Assembly: GCF_003945595.2 (NCBI RefSeq)
Contig: NW_024104505.1
Span: forward strand, 186,001-250,000
Direction: 5' to 3'
Source of the DNA: Pipra filicauda
Taxonomy: Eukaryota > Chordata > Aves > Passeriformes > Pipridae
Length of the DNA stretch: 64,000 bases
The notes beneath the pieces are model-generated. The model had not been told where the DNA came from and did no database searches. It saw only the letters and a list, made by a program, of their open reading frames with translations. Numbering within the stretch: the stretch's first letter is position 1; every line of letters begins with the position of its first letter. A program made the translations under genes and the position numbers. Positions 50,520 to 62,851 of this stretch are shown piece by piece.

Positions 50520-51165
50520 CTACCTGTTCTGGTTTAAAGGTAAACCGGCAGGAGAAATGAACCCAACTCCAAAGAGATTATAAATCAGAGTTACAATTTA
50601 ATAAAAATAATACCATAAATACAATTATATGGACAAACAATTGGTTTAACCCACAAAACCCAGATGTATAACTCAGCTCCCTGGGGCATGAACAGAGTGG
50701 TGTTCATTGGCCCCTGCTCCATGCCTAGCCTGTGGTCCCCCTCAGTCCAGAGTAAAAGGAGAGGGGAAAACCTGTTGGTGAGAGTGCTGTCACAGTCTGG
50801 TCAAGGGTGGTGATCGCAGTCTGGCTGAGGTTCTAGTCCTCCTCTGGATCCAATGAATGGTACCAGAAGTCTCAAGACCCCAAGATTATACACCCTCAGG
50901 TTCAGGCAGGAATGCCCAGTACCTCCCCCAGGGCGGGGAGTTCCACAATGGGTGATTGTGAGTCCTGGGTGTGAGGACAGGAGGCTCACAGGCCTCTTAC
51001 CAACCAGTTTATAGCCTGCAGGGCCAGGTGTACTCTGGGCAGCTGCTGTAAATGGTCTATTGTTAACAGTCTCTGGGAAATGGCATGGAGGGTGTAGAAT
51101 ACACAGTTTGGGTTACACCCACACAGCGATGAACTGGTCCCAACTGTTCTAACTAGGACACTACC
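50520..51165. mobile_element. Solo LTR of an endogenous retrovirus with 5-bp target duplication
   Basis: The element is 50525-51160 (636 bp): starts TGTTCTGGTTTAAAGG and ends AACTAGGACA, so it has TG..CA ends and an imperfect terminal inverted repeat TGT(T/C)CT. It is flanked by ctacc at 50520-50524 and ctacc at 51161-51165, a 5-bp duplication as expected for ERVL-type integration. No internal retroviral sequence is present, so it is a recombined solo LTR. TATA-like sequence occurs on both strands (ttataaatc near 50579 on plus, gctataaactgg near 51014 on minus), so orientation is left open. Confidence 0.88.
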
Positions 51166-54100
51166 TTATGCAGGTTTCTTTGAGAAAGGTTTTCTATTGA
51201 AGACAGAAATGAAACGCGTGATGATTAGAAGAGCCCAGTGGCCCAACAAAACTGGGAGCATTCACATACTTTTGGTTAACCAAGAAAGAATAAAATGTCA
51301 GAAAACATACTTTTCTTGCAGAATTGCCTCTATTTTAAGCTTACACCAAACTTCTACAGCTCAACAGCCTAAGTAAGTCAAGAATACATAAGCTGACTAC
51401 GTGCCCAGGACACTGAGCTTGCTTTCTCAATTACAAACCAGAGTTCAATAGAGCTGCTATGAGTGTGACCAAGAAATGTCCTCCTCCATCCCTTCAAGTT
51501 GTACTGTTATTATTTCTGTGTATACACTTGGTTGGGTTTTCCTAGCCTACACAGGCAAATAGCAAGCTTGAATCTGTGGGCTAAAATACAATGGATGAGC
51601 TTGGTGCCTCCAGCTGAGGAAGAGCTGTCTGATGTTTCATGGTTGGCCATGTGGCTCTTGTACTACTGCTTGCTATTTGCTTCTGAGAGCCCAAAGGGAT
51701 TGCAGAAGCAAGCCGAGGGAATAGCAGTGTTCATTCTGCAGTAGGTGATGAGTAAGTCCCACAAGACTTGTCTTCTGTTTCTTGAAATAGAACATGAAAG
51801 TTATTAGGTCTTTCATTTGGTAATTTACCTTGAGGCTTTAAATGCTGAAGGATGAAAGCTACAATCCAGACATAATGAACTTTCCAGTCAACTTGGACTT
51901 TCATTAAAAATTAAATCAATATTGACTTGTAATATTTAGTAAAGTCTCTGCTGTCCTTTTGTCTACCTTTCTCCTTTTCATCTCAGTTTTCTAGGCTCTG
52001 TTCCTCTTCTGAGAGGATCTCCCACTCCTGACTGAGGGTATTTGGAGGTGTGAGACCCAGAACGCTGTGTCAAAGGTCTGCCAGGCTTAGCTGCACAAGT
52101 GGAAGTGACTGCTGCACACTGAGCTCACAGACCTCCTTCTCCAGTGGAGGCAGCTAAATGGGAAGAAGCCCCTCACTCCCACACCACGATTGACAAAAAT
52201 GGTGTTGTGTGAATGTGCAGGGCTGTGAGCTGCAGGGATGGCTCACTTGAGGGCAGTGGCTTGCTGGAGAGCGGGGAGCAGCACTGGGGCTGTCACCCAC
52301 TCTGGGCAGTGGTGCCCACCTTGCCTCAGAATCCCCCTGGGCCTGTGGGAGTATTAAAAAGAGTCAGGAGCATCCTTGCAGTCTGCCAGAAAAGGAAACA
52401 TTTTCCAGCCATAACCACTCAGCTACCTGAGGGGGATGGGTGTCCCTAAGAAAGTCTGTATTTCTGCTGACCTTAGAAATTTTAAATGCTTCCTTTCCAA
52501 CATGATGAATACTTTAAATCTCCAACTGTGTAAGTATTTAAGCTTCATTTCCTTTCCTATGTCCCTTCTTTTAGCACGGGAAGAAACAAGTTTGAGACCA
52601 CTCTTTACTGGTTTCAGTCAATCGATATTTACATTTTCTTTAACACCTGTTTTTTTCTGAGTGTTCCATACAGTAACAGCCTATCCCAGAAAAACAGACC
52701 ACATAAACTAATGAGGAAAAAAGTATTGTTCTGGAATAAGCATACAGACTTTGAATGTTTCAGGAGCATCTATGCATTTAAAATTCAGATTTATTTCTTA
52801 ACTTCGTTTAACTGGCAGTCCTAAAAAGACCTTATTTTTTATGATACATTATTCCCACCAGAAATATTCAAGCTGTCACAGTAGTTTATTTTACAGTTTG
52901 CAAACATATAAACCAGTGAAATAGGTAAAGTAGGTTTCACTAGCAGTGAAATTCCACACACAGTAGCTGAGGCTCTTTACTGAACTTAGGTGCTGTCTAA
53001 AGCTTTGGTTTCTTGTTATTATTCTCTCTATGCTCAAATCTGTTTTAAGTATTTTTTTCCCACTTACAGATAAGAAAATGCAAAAATATTTGCAATATCA
53101 GGATTTGATCTGAATTTTCAGAAAAGATTTTAAACTGGCAAATGTACCTTTTTGAAAATATCTATTGCTAAACTTAAAAATTAGTAATTTCCAATCAAAC
53201 AAACATGCTCACAGTCTTATGATATCTGCCCTGGCAGATGTGTTGCTGTGGGTTCTTTTCAGCTGACACCTGAACTGAGCTCTTTGCTCATTTTCTTCCT
53301 ACTGTGTTTGATATTGAAGTCCATCTCATACTTGGTTTCCCCATGGTACTCCTATAGTTAAAACATACAAAGAATCACTCCTCTCCATTCAATCACGCCA
53401 GTGAACAGGAATCATTTTTTATCAAAGGACTACCCCAAACAAGCATGTCTAAGAACTAATGAAGGCATTGTGTCCCAAAATAAAACCAGAAGAGTCCAAT
53501 ATGAAAGAATGCTGCTTTCCATCCTCTGTTAATCAATCCTGACAGCTTCCCCCTTGCAAGACTATTGCTTTGGATTCCTTATATGTTTAAACCCCTGATT
53601 AAACACCATTTCGCCTGTTTGCACCATGTTCTTCTCATCAGTTTCTACAAATATTGCACATGTGCACCCAGTGGTACTGTCTGTAACAGAAAACCAGTAG
53701 TAACATTCCAAGTTGCAAAGTTATCCTTTGGTAACCTGTTTGGACAGAGGTGTGAAGAAAAGTGGGTTTGTTCTTTATTTTTTTTAACACTAGATGGCAT
53801 TGCTTCCTCCTCCTCCTCCCCCGCCCACCCCCCCTCAACCCCGCCAAGAAATACTTGAAGATGAAACTTTCCTTGATTAATGTAAGAGAGGAATTAATGA
53901 CTTGCAATTTTTGCTGTGACTATCACCCCAACACACATTTCCCATAGATATGAACTCTCATACATGTTACCAAGCCTTTGGTTTGTATTCCACTGCCTGC
54001 AACTTTGTCCACAAACTCCTCCATGCACCAAAGAGTTCCTCAAATGCTACCGCTGGAATAGTTTTTTTTCATGTTTCCCTTAAGTAACCAAGGCTAAAAG

Positions 54101-54650
54101 TATGGATGATAAATACTGTGATAAAGAATATTTTGTTACATAAATTGTGTGTCCCCAAGATGCTAATGGAATGGCACAGTGGATATGTCCCCGATCTTTC
54201 CTTCTCCAGCCGATTCTCTTTCTTTCATCACATAGTTTCATCAGCTGCAGCAGGAGCCGGAGCAGGTTATGAGGCAGGAAGGGACGATACAACCACTTTT
54301 CCCCAGGGCCCTTTCCCACAAGAAGAGAGGGATTGGGTTCCTCTCTTTATCATATAGCAGGAGCCAGAGCCAGTAGGGCATTGTCCAATTAAAATTAAAT
54401 AGCAGCTGTTGACAGTTGCTAGTAGGCTAAATTGGTTCTGTAGGGAATAGCTCATTAGAGCCGTCATCTCCATGAAGAGCTGATTGTGTCCTACGCGGGA
54501 AAAGTGCAGGGGCTTCTAAGGCTGGAACCTGCCTTCGGTCCACACCAGCATTACGTGCAACGTTCGGTGCAACTCGGCGATGTCATGTTCTGCCTGAGCC
54601 AGACTTTGCTTTTCCTACCTTAATGCCAATCTTACTAAAAATTAACCACA
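51166..54650. other. Intergenic upstream of NHSL1
   Basis: AT-rich with no recognised gene. A GC-richer 300-bp patch lies around 52100-52440, a pyrimidine-rich low-complexity tract at 53803-53845, and a possible conserved element with TAATTA-like and CAGCTG motifs at 54380-54475 shortly before the NHSL1 CpG island. Confidence 0.5.
53803..53845. repeat. Pyrimidine-rich (TCC)n low-complexity tract
   Basis: ttcctcctcctcctcccccg followed by cccacccccc and ctcaaccccgcc; strongly strand-asymmetric. Confidence 0.8.
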
Positions 54651-55363
54651 AACAATTCGCCGTTCCCAGACAGGCTGATCTTCTTTCTCTGTCTTGGAGC
54701 AACACCTCCGGCCTAACCCGCGGCAGGGCAAGGGGCTGGGGCGAGACCTGCCCCCTCTCCTGCTTGGCCCCTTTCGCCGAGCAGGGGAGGCCGGAGGGGC
54801 TGGCTTCGCCCTGGGGAGTCCCGCTGGCCCCAGCGCCGCGCCGCGGGGCCGGACCAGGAGGAGCTACCTTAGCTGTTGGCTGGCCGGGAAGGGTGAGACT
54901 CCAGTTTGGGAAGCCACAGGTAGGCGGCGGCCTCTTTTGCTTTTCCCAGGTTCGTGGAGGTTCCCCTCCCTCCTCTCCCTCCTCCTCTTTTTCCTGCTCT
55001 CGCTTTCCGGGTTGGGAGTTTGGTGCGTTCAGAAAAGTGCCTGCAACAGCGCGGGGTTCCCCAGGTGGGGCTGGTCCGGGCTCTTTCTCTCTCCTCCTTC
55101 TCTGTCTGGCTTTCTTCCTTAGTGGCCACATCCAGGGCGCTTCAGTCCCCCTCCCACGCTTCCTCCTCTTTCTCCCGCCCCATCCCCACTTCGGGGAGAG
55201 AAAGCCGGGCTTTTTCCTGTCTCCCGGCCGCCTCGGGCTCTCCCCGGGCCCGCCGTGCGGCAGTGCTGCGCCCCACTCCTCTCCCCCTCCTCTCCTCTCC
55301 TCTCCCCTCCCATCCCCTCCCTCCTCCCGGGGCCGCTCCCGCCTCCGGGGGCCGCTCCCGCAC

Positions 55364-55438
55364 ATGAGCGCCGCGCGGGGCTTCCCCTCCGCCGAGGCGG
55401 CGGCGGCGGCAGCTCCCCCCCGGCCCCGAAGCGTGTAG
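55364..55438 (+). promoter_or_regulatory. Upstream ORF 1 in the NHSL1 leader
   Basis: ATG at 55364 opens a 24-codon frame (MSAARGFPSAEAAAAAAPPR then PRSV) ending in TAG, 181 bases before the main start. It counts as a uORF only if transcription starts upstream of 55364, which the sequence cannot show. Confidence 0.45.
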
Positions 55439-55542
55439 CCCGGCCGCCCACCCGCTCCGATTCATTTGTTGTTGTTGTGCTGTTCTCCCTCCTTCCCTCC
55501 CTCTCATCTCTCTGAACTTTTGTCACCGCGGCCGCTGCGCGG

Positions 55543-55572
55543 ATGAAGACTTTTCGTGCCGGGGACGCCTAG
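55543..55572 (+). promoter_or_regulatory. Upstream ORF 2 in the NHSL1 leader
   Basis: ATG AAG ACT .. TAG encoding MKTFRAGDA, 47 bases before the main ATG, with G at -3 and A at +4. It is close enough to the main start to influence initiation (inference). Confidence 0.5.
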
Positions 55573-55619
55573 CTTCTCCCGCTGCCGTGCCCGGCGCTGC
55601 ACCCCCTGCCCCGGCCGCG

Positions 55620-55977
55620 ATGCCGTTCCCGCTGCGGACCCTGGAGCCGCTGAAGCTGTGCAGGTTGGAGGAGGCCGGCGGGGATGGCGCGGAGCGGGGC
55701 GGCCCGGCGCCGGGAGACCCCGCCGGGGCGGCGGAGGGGGGCGGCGGGCGCCGCCGCGGCGCGGTGCCGCTCTTCGGGACGCTGGAGCAGGTCAGCTCGT
55801 ACGCGCTGGTGTCGCTGCTGATGCAGCTCTCCGACCTCTCTCGCTGTGCTGGCGACATCTTCGGCGGGATCCTCAGCGAGGCGGACTCCCTCTGCCACCG
55901 CAACGCCCGGCTCCAGCGCCGCCTCGGCGCCCTGGAGGAGCTGCTCGCCCGCCTCGACCACCGCAAAGTCAAGATCC
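55620..55977 (+). CDS. NHSL1: NHSL1 first coding exon (gene continues past the right edge)
   Basis: NHS-like 1, a cytoplasmic and lamellipodial protein of the Nance-Horan family that associates with the Scar/WAVE-Arp2/3 machinery and tunes actin assembly during migration. The exon encodes 119 residues plus one base. Residues 1-18 are MPFPLRTLEPLKLCRLEE, the signature start shared with NHS (MPF..R..EP..LCR). Residues 19-50 are a Gly/Ala/Arg low-complexity linker. Residues 54-119 are helical (LEQVSSYALVSLLMQLSDLS, then HRNARLQRRLGALEELLARL), corresponding to the WAVE homology domain. Donor gtgagt follows at 55978. The start was chosen because MPF is the family N-terminus; an upstream CTG in frame is not needed. 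The human gene also uses other first exons, so this is one of several isoforms. The remaining exons are outside the window. Confidence 0.93.
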
Positions 55978-58009
55978 GTGAGTACCACCCTTCCCTGGCG
56001 CTGCGAGCTCGGCCGGGACGGTGGCGGGTCGGCTCGCGGAGCGGGAGGACTGGCCGGAGGGCGCCCGCCCGGTGGCGGAACGGTTGGTGCGGTAGGCTGG
56101 GATTTAGTTAGTTATTTATTTAAAAAAGAAGTGAAAGAGGGGAAACTTGAGCGTCCCCGTCTCGCTTTTTCCGTGCTCAGGTGGCGGCGGCCGCTCCCGG
56201 TCCCACCGCGGCTCCTCCCGGGTCCCCCGGGCTGCAGCGCGGCGCTGCTTATCCCCCGCCCGGTGACCTGGCCCTGGGCTCCGTCCCGGCGGCTCTGGCG
56301 CTGGATGTCGCCCGCCCTGGCGGGAGGGGCGGTGTCAGCGTGCGGAGCCGGTGACTGCGGGTGTTTTCCCAGCGCTTCTGCCTGGCGGAACCCTGACTCG
56401 CTCGGGAGAACGTGTCCGCAGGGCGGGCTGGCCGGGGGAGGGGGGCCGCCAGCACTGCCAGCGCCGGGAGGTGATAGCGTGCTGATCCCGGGGGAGTTTG
56501 TTTGTGTGTTTATGCCGGGTTTGTGCTAAACTTGGGATCAGCGGAGCTTCCGACAGGTCAGCCCACATGCCTGATTAATTCTTTTGTGTGTGCATGGGAA
56601 GACCTCAGTAAATAGAAACTTGGATGTACTTTGCAGCTGATTTTGCGTCTCTCGGTTCTCCCAGGCTTCTGTTCTTTGTGTAGCACTGATCCCAAACTTG
56701 TATTTTCAACTTCATAGAAAGTACAAGCAGCAAAATCTAGGTTCAGCCTCAGACTCCTAAGTAGTGGCAGCATAGGGAGGTGGATTTAAAGTTTCTTTTA
56801 TAGCCTGCAAAGTGCCCTCAGAAGTGATTAATTGTACACCTACACAGAGTTATTGGAAGAGTGTTTGTATTTTTCTGAGCTTGACCCAACTTTGGAGAAA
56901 GTAAGAATCGTATGTGGTACACAGGGTTTTGTTTTGCATGGCCAAGCTCCCAACAGGCAATGTGAAAGATGGCTTACAACATCAGTTTAGCTTTCTCAAT
57001 GTGCTAGAAACATTCAGGAGCCCAAGGAACTGTGTTGCAACTTTTGTGGCAGCTGTATAAGGTGTAAGCCCCAGTCTACATAGGGTTGCTGCTCAGAGAC
57101 CACCAATAGTTTTCTTTTGAATGGAAGTAGAAAGCTTACTTTGCATATGAGCAAAACTGATAAGGAATGCCTTTCACAGATAAGATTCAAAGTGTATAAA
57201 CCCTGTATGGGTTTCATTGTGGAATTATTCCTTATGGTATACTGAAGTATACGGTTTCTTCAAAGGAAGACACCTTCATCATCCTTACCAAATCTTATGG
57301 TTTGGCTCAAGTTTTGTGTGAGGCTCAAGTTTTGTGATAACCAGTTTTACTTTTTTGGTGCTTTGTAATTGTGTGACAAATTTAAGAAGCATTTCTTCCT
57401 CAACAGGACGGGTATTCCCTTTTCTGCCAATATAGTTATGTTCGTTTAGCATGGCATGGTGCAGTCAGACTTGAAATGAGAACATGTTATTACTAGGCAT
57501 ACCTGCAGTACGGTGATATATCATGTTAATGTCCTGATAGAAAGTGGTATTTATTTATCTCAATATAAAGAGGGTGCTAATGATTACCATACACATATGC
57601 AATGCATTTAAAGGGAAGGGTGAAATAAGGCTAGTGCTGCGCTGTGCAAACATTGAAATTCTACATGTATCAGACTCTTAGTTATTGTATCCTCTCTTAG
57701 TCATCATTTTGCACAAATTATATATTTGCTACTTTTTGTTGTTGTTGTTACAACTCAGTTCTTTGGGCTAAGCCTGTTATTGCTTTTAATTTGATGATCT
57801 TTGTTCTTGTCATTGTAATGCCCAAAACTGGACGCGGTTCTTCTGTTTGGCTTTCTCTGTTTGATTTTAAATTCTTTGCTAAGTGGCACCTCTGCTGTCA
57901 ATTCAGTTTTACTTCTTGAAAGCTGCATTGCTGCTCCTAATATTTACTTTTCAAAGGGCTTATCTGTTGAAGTCGAAGAGAAATAATGATTATTTCTTCC
58001 TAATATATT

Positions 58010-58062
58010 TTTTAGGGTTTTTTTTTGTTTTGGTTTGGTTTTTTGACTTTTTTGTTTGTTTG
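58010..58062. repeat. T/G-rich low-complexity tract
   Basis: Runs of T broken by G (gttttggtttggttttttga, then tttgtttgtttgtg). Confidence 0.75.
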
Positions 58063-61000
58063 TGAAGGAAGGTTATTTTATTTGCCTATCAGTTGCGAGG
58101 AATTCATGTATAAGCTAAGCATTTTGACCTGAAGTTGCACATAAAGCCATGACAATTCTCTTCTTATGTACTTTCTAGATATTGTAATCTGGCCAAGGAG
58201 ATCAGGTAGGATGATCAGTTGTAGTTGGAATCATGAATATCTCTACAATGCAAGCTGTCAAGGCTTGTCTGCAAGTTTAACGCTGTTTCTGACGTTAAAG
58301 AGAAATATATGCAAAACAAAGAGAATGGTTTAATAATTCTGTCTTTTTTTGGGAGCAATGACAAGGGGCATTTTTCCTTCCCATTTTTGAAGATACGGAA
58401 GCCTCATGGAGAAAGATGTTTGCTGGTGCAGGACTATAAGAACAATGAGGATTGTCAACAAATTTAATTGCTTTCCCATTTACTAGATTGTTACTAATCG
58501 TAAACCTTGTGGGGCAGATATTGTAAACTACTGTGCCTCTTGTGGTGCACATGTACATACACAGGTGCAGCATGACAGATGATTTAAGTATTTTACTGTG
58601 GCTTTCAGGAGGAGGGGATGGGACATTGTACACCTGCTTTTCAAATCGAGGGTAACTTCTACTTGAATAAATGGCTTTTGTTCTCTTTGTGGGGCCCTGA
58701 CAATAATTTCCTCTTGGAACTGAGGGTCCCAGAGTGATTTTTGTGATCCCAGCATCATGTTGTATGGGAAGGATCAGAAAAGGACTAGCAAACTTCAAAT
58801 CTGGGTCACAACCACTTCTTGAGAAGTAGCTGCAGACTGGCAGCTGGTAGAAGATATGCTATGTATGTCCATGGTGCTTGGGAAAAGTACATACTTTGAA
58901 ATTTTGGGGGTTTCTTATTTTTGTACTATCATAATTTTGTTTCAAAGTAAAGTTTCCATGCAGTACCCTTCAGATAACAGGGGTCCATTAGTATTTGTTC
59001 ATCTCCGAGCATGGACAGGGCTGTGAGGGAGGGAAAGCAGGCACAACAAAGCTCTTTGTCTTCGGTTAGTCATTCTCTGCATTTGTTCACTGTGTTTGCT
59101 TGTCTGTCTGTACAGTGTGTCCTTGCGTGTGTGTAGGATCCATATGCTCCTAGATATAGATATTAGAGTATTAATAGGTAAATGTGTCTCAAATTATTTC
59201 TGCTGATTCTTTTCTGTTATGTACTCCTTGGTATCCTGAAGTGAATGCATTAGTTCAAGGACATCCATTCATTGCTCCACACAGAAGGAACTTTGTGATG
59301 TGGCAAACTGGTTAAGGATGTGCTGTGTTGCAGTAGGTGCTACACCTTTGCAACCCTTACTAGGGGTTAATGTCCCCATCTGTCAAGAGTGGCTGTAATT
59401 CTGCCATGCCATTCAACTGGGAGGCCTGCTTTCTGAGGATTTTGTATTGGCATGCCACATGTTCTCCGAGAGTTTTAGTTCCACATCCACTTCAGGATAT
59501 TGAAGGTAGCTTTCAGATGTATGCAGTCTTGGTGATGGTTGATTTTTCTGGGAGATCACCACTGACTCTGCTCTCTCTGGTTTGGCTATCTTAAACTTTT
59601 TGTCTAGGGTGATAGAGAAGCTTCTCTTTATGCCCCCCAACTGAGAAACTTGTGCTTGACTCTATTTCAATACAAGTATATTTTTAAGGTGAATTAGTAA
59701 AATGCTTTCCTGATATGTATTTATTTGAACTTTGCATGATGAACAGGGTGTTGTGCCATAAGAAGGGACATCAAAATATGATGAGACATGTCCCCGTGGG
59801 CTGATGAGTGGTTTATAACTCCTGGTGGTGGGAGGCACTAATGGCTCAAGATGGTTTATAAAATTCAAGTGTACTATACAGTATCCCTTAGTTCAGCTGA
59901 GTTCAACTCAGTGTCTAGAGAATTAATTAGATTTAATACTTTTTTCATCAGGTTTTCATTAAGCTTATGTGTGTTGCTATTTTGCATGATGTTTTGTCAT
60001 ATATTTCCAGCATCCAGCTGCTGTAATATGTTTTGCACCACGGGACTTGCCTAACAGCTTTTCATTTTCTAGCAGTGTGCATCAGTAGCTGTGACCTAGC
60101 ATTAGGTGATGCAGTTTTTCATCACTTTCAGTCCTTAAACGTCAGGATGGGTGAGGACAAGCACCTCTTTGAAGTGATCAGAGCTCATCAAAAGGCATAT
60201 GATGGCAGCAGAGAAGTCTTGCATGAATTACAAGGCCAGCTCTTGTGAGGAAGGATGTTTTTTTCCGTTAATATTTGTCTTCTACCATCTGCCAATATTT
60301 ATACAAAAATTAATACTGCTGTTCTTTTCTGTGGATCCTAATGATTCGACAGTCTGAAATGCTGTCCCTTCCATCTTCTATGCTATTTATTTTAAAGTCT
60401 TTCTGAAGAGATGTTTTGAGAGAGATGTTAGGAGGTTAACCTAATGACAACTTCTGGTTCAGTTTCTCCAGTAGTAGGATGGGGTTTGGCCAGTTGTACC
60501 TCCTGTTCTAACAAGAAGAAACAGATTCTGTGGGAGGGAGGAAATGATACCTCCTAATTAGTGTTGTTGTTTAAAATCCTTCGGTGTTTGGTTTTAAAGG
60601 CACAGCATAATCATTTGATTTTGATGCAGAACGTGTATACATATGTATGGGTTTGTTTTTGTTTTTTTTTTTTCTCCAAGTTTAAGCACATTAATGCAAG
60701 AGAGCTTGGGGGGGTGGGGACTATGGCTTTCAATTTGTCTGCATGATGGAAGGCCAATCCAGTTTACACTTCATCTCCTGCTATTTTGTTTAGTAAGTAT
60801 TTTCCACTCTTTGTGTGCAAGGCAGTACTGGGGCACATTTCCTGCTTTAGCCGAACAGGAAGCTTTATTCAGCTTATTCCTAGGGAAACCCCTCCTCCAT
60901 CCCTAGCCACCAAAAGTGAGCATTATTCGAGACAGTATCAGCAGTAAGCAGGAGATGAAGGGGCTGGCTGACTTTGTATAGTTTCTGGTGTAAGGTCAGA

Positions 61001-62832
61001 GAATACAAGATGTTCATCATCCTGCAACAACAAGGACAAACCTTCTTTAGAAAAAGGTTTAGAAAAAAAAAAGCCAGACAACACCTCCCCTTCCCCCTAA
61101 AAGAAAACCAACCACATCACAGCAAAAATCCCCAAACCAACCACCAAAACCATGGTGTGCGGTTGAGAAAGCTTTGGTAAGAAAAGACAGGCTCTCAGGT
61201 GAAGAATTCTGTTCTAGCAATATTTGGGAGCTACAGTTCATCTGTGATACTCTGCAGATGCTTAAGATGACTCCACTGTGGTACTTCTCTCTGTTGCCAT
61301 GTAATACAAAGATTCAACAGCAAAGTTCAGCCATGTTAAACAGTTAATTCCTAAGTTCTCCTTGGGAAAAAAAAAAGAAGGAATTTTCTCTTTTACTCTG
61401 TTGTAATTATTCAGTTTGCTGCTCAGAAGCAATATAACTCTTGTTTTATTTAGCTAGTGCAAGACTAATTATCTGTGGAAATTCAACCTGATCCAAAGGA
61501 GATTTTGTTTGAAATAAGCAGGAAGAAAGTCTGAGTTAGAAAAAGATTTCCCATGGGGATGGTGGGCCAAGTCGTTGTCCTGCTGAGTGGCAAAGCTCCA
61601 GCTGAATTCAGTTTGATGAGGGTTTGGCTTGCTGTTTTGAAAACAGTTGACACTCTTTGGCTGAAATGTAGAGCTGCTTTGTACATTGCTCAGAACCTAT
61701 TATACACCACCTATGAACGTTTATTTCCGTAGATCTTATGATTGGCTTGATCATTCAGGAAAACAGTGTTTAGGAGAGGTAGTTAATGAATTAAACATAC
61801 TTGTATTTGGTTGTTTTCAATTAGGGTCTATTTTGAAGGTTGCTAGATATTTTAGGATACACTAAAACGTCCTCAGAAGTTTCTTTTCCTATTAGTATTG
61901 GCACAGTCTCAGCTTGGTTGAGTGTGAGCTAGTAACCTTGGTCTTGTGGGCTTCTCTCCTAAAGCTGCTAATACGAATCTCCTGCAGAAGAGGCTTTTTT
62001 TTTTTTGGATGAACCTATTAACAAACAAAAAAGAACACAGTGGAAAGCCACTGAAATTCCTCAAAACCTCTGTCCTGGAATTTAAACCAGCCTCTAATCA
62101 GTGGAAAGTCAGATGAGGCTTTCAAGGGGGATGGGGAGCAGATTATCCCACATGTTGTTAATGATTCCTGCATCTTCCATTGAAGTGTTTGGTGCTGGCT
62201 GCCATCAGCCACGGGATACTGTGCTTAATGTTGCCCAGGCCAGATTCACTATGGTAATTCCTGGCCCTTTTCCATGTTTCTAGGTGAAGGAGTGGCAATT
62301 CCCCTTTCCTCGTGTTTCTTTTTTTCCCCTTCATGCTCAAATAAATGATACAATAAATGAAGGCATGTGCTTTTGTTCCTGTTATCAGAAGCGCTAGTGC
62401 AGCACAAACAGAAAGGGAGATTGAGAAGTAGAAGGAATTAAAAAATGCACATTGAAAGCTTGGCAATTATGCAAAGCCCCAGTTTCTTTTGTAGTCCTAA
62501 ACTAGCTATCAGCAGGCGAGATCAAAGCTGTCCACCCTAACAGTTAACAAGATCAATTAAAGATGCTAATTAAATGTTGTTCTTGGCTGAGGTTGGATAG
62601 GAAACCTGCTGGTTGGATGGCAGTCTCAGAAAGCCTGGATGACACGCCACTTAAGAGACTAGAAAAAATATCTTGCTACCTGTGGGTTTAGCACAGATTA
62701 ATGTGGGTGGACTTTGCAAGTTGTTTGTGCTTATATCCTACCATGTTTTAGTTGGGCAGGGCTGCTTCTGGCTTTAGGCTGTTGTGGTTTTTTTTCTCTT
62801 CGTCATTTTTGAATTATGGTGGTTAAGTTAGG

Positions 62833-62851
62833 ATTTATTTATTTATTTATT
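62833..62851. repeat. (ATTT)n microsatellite
   Basis: Four to five ATTT units in NHSL1 intron 1. Confidence 0.8.

Larger units (their letters stand above)
54690..56480 (+). promoter_or_regulatory. NHSL1: CpG-island promoter of NHSL1
   Basis: About 1.8 kb of GC- and CpG-dense sequence spanning the region upstream of, and including, the first NHSL1 coding exon, with long ctcctct/ccctcc pyrimidine runs at 55250-55330 and no TATA box at a sensible distance. Overlapping open frames on both strands, up to about 270 codons, are products of the base composition. Confidence 0.85.

Noticed and set aside
54583..55526. Several overlapping 120-270 codon open frames on both strands upstream of NHSL1
   Set aside because: They lie in the CpG island, are Pro/Gly/Arg/Ser-rich low complexity in every frame and have no family resemblance; GC-rich DNA lacks stops by composition.
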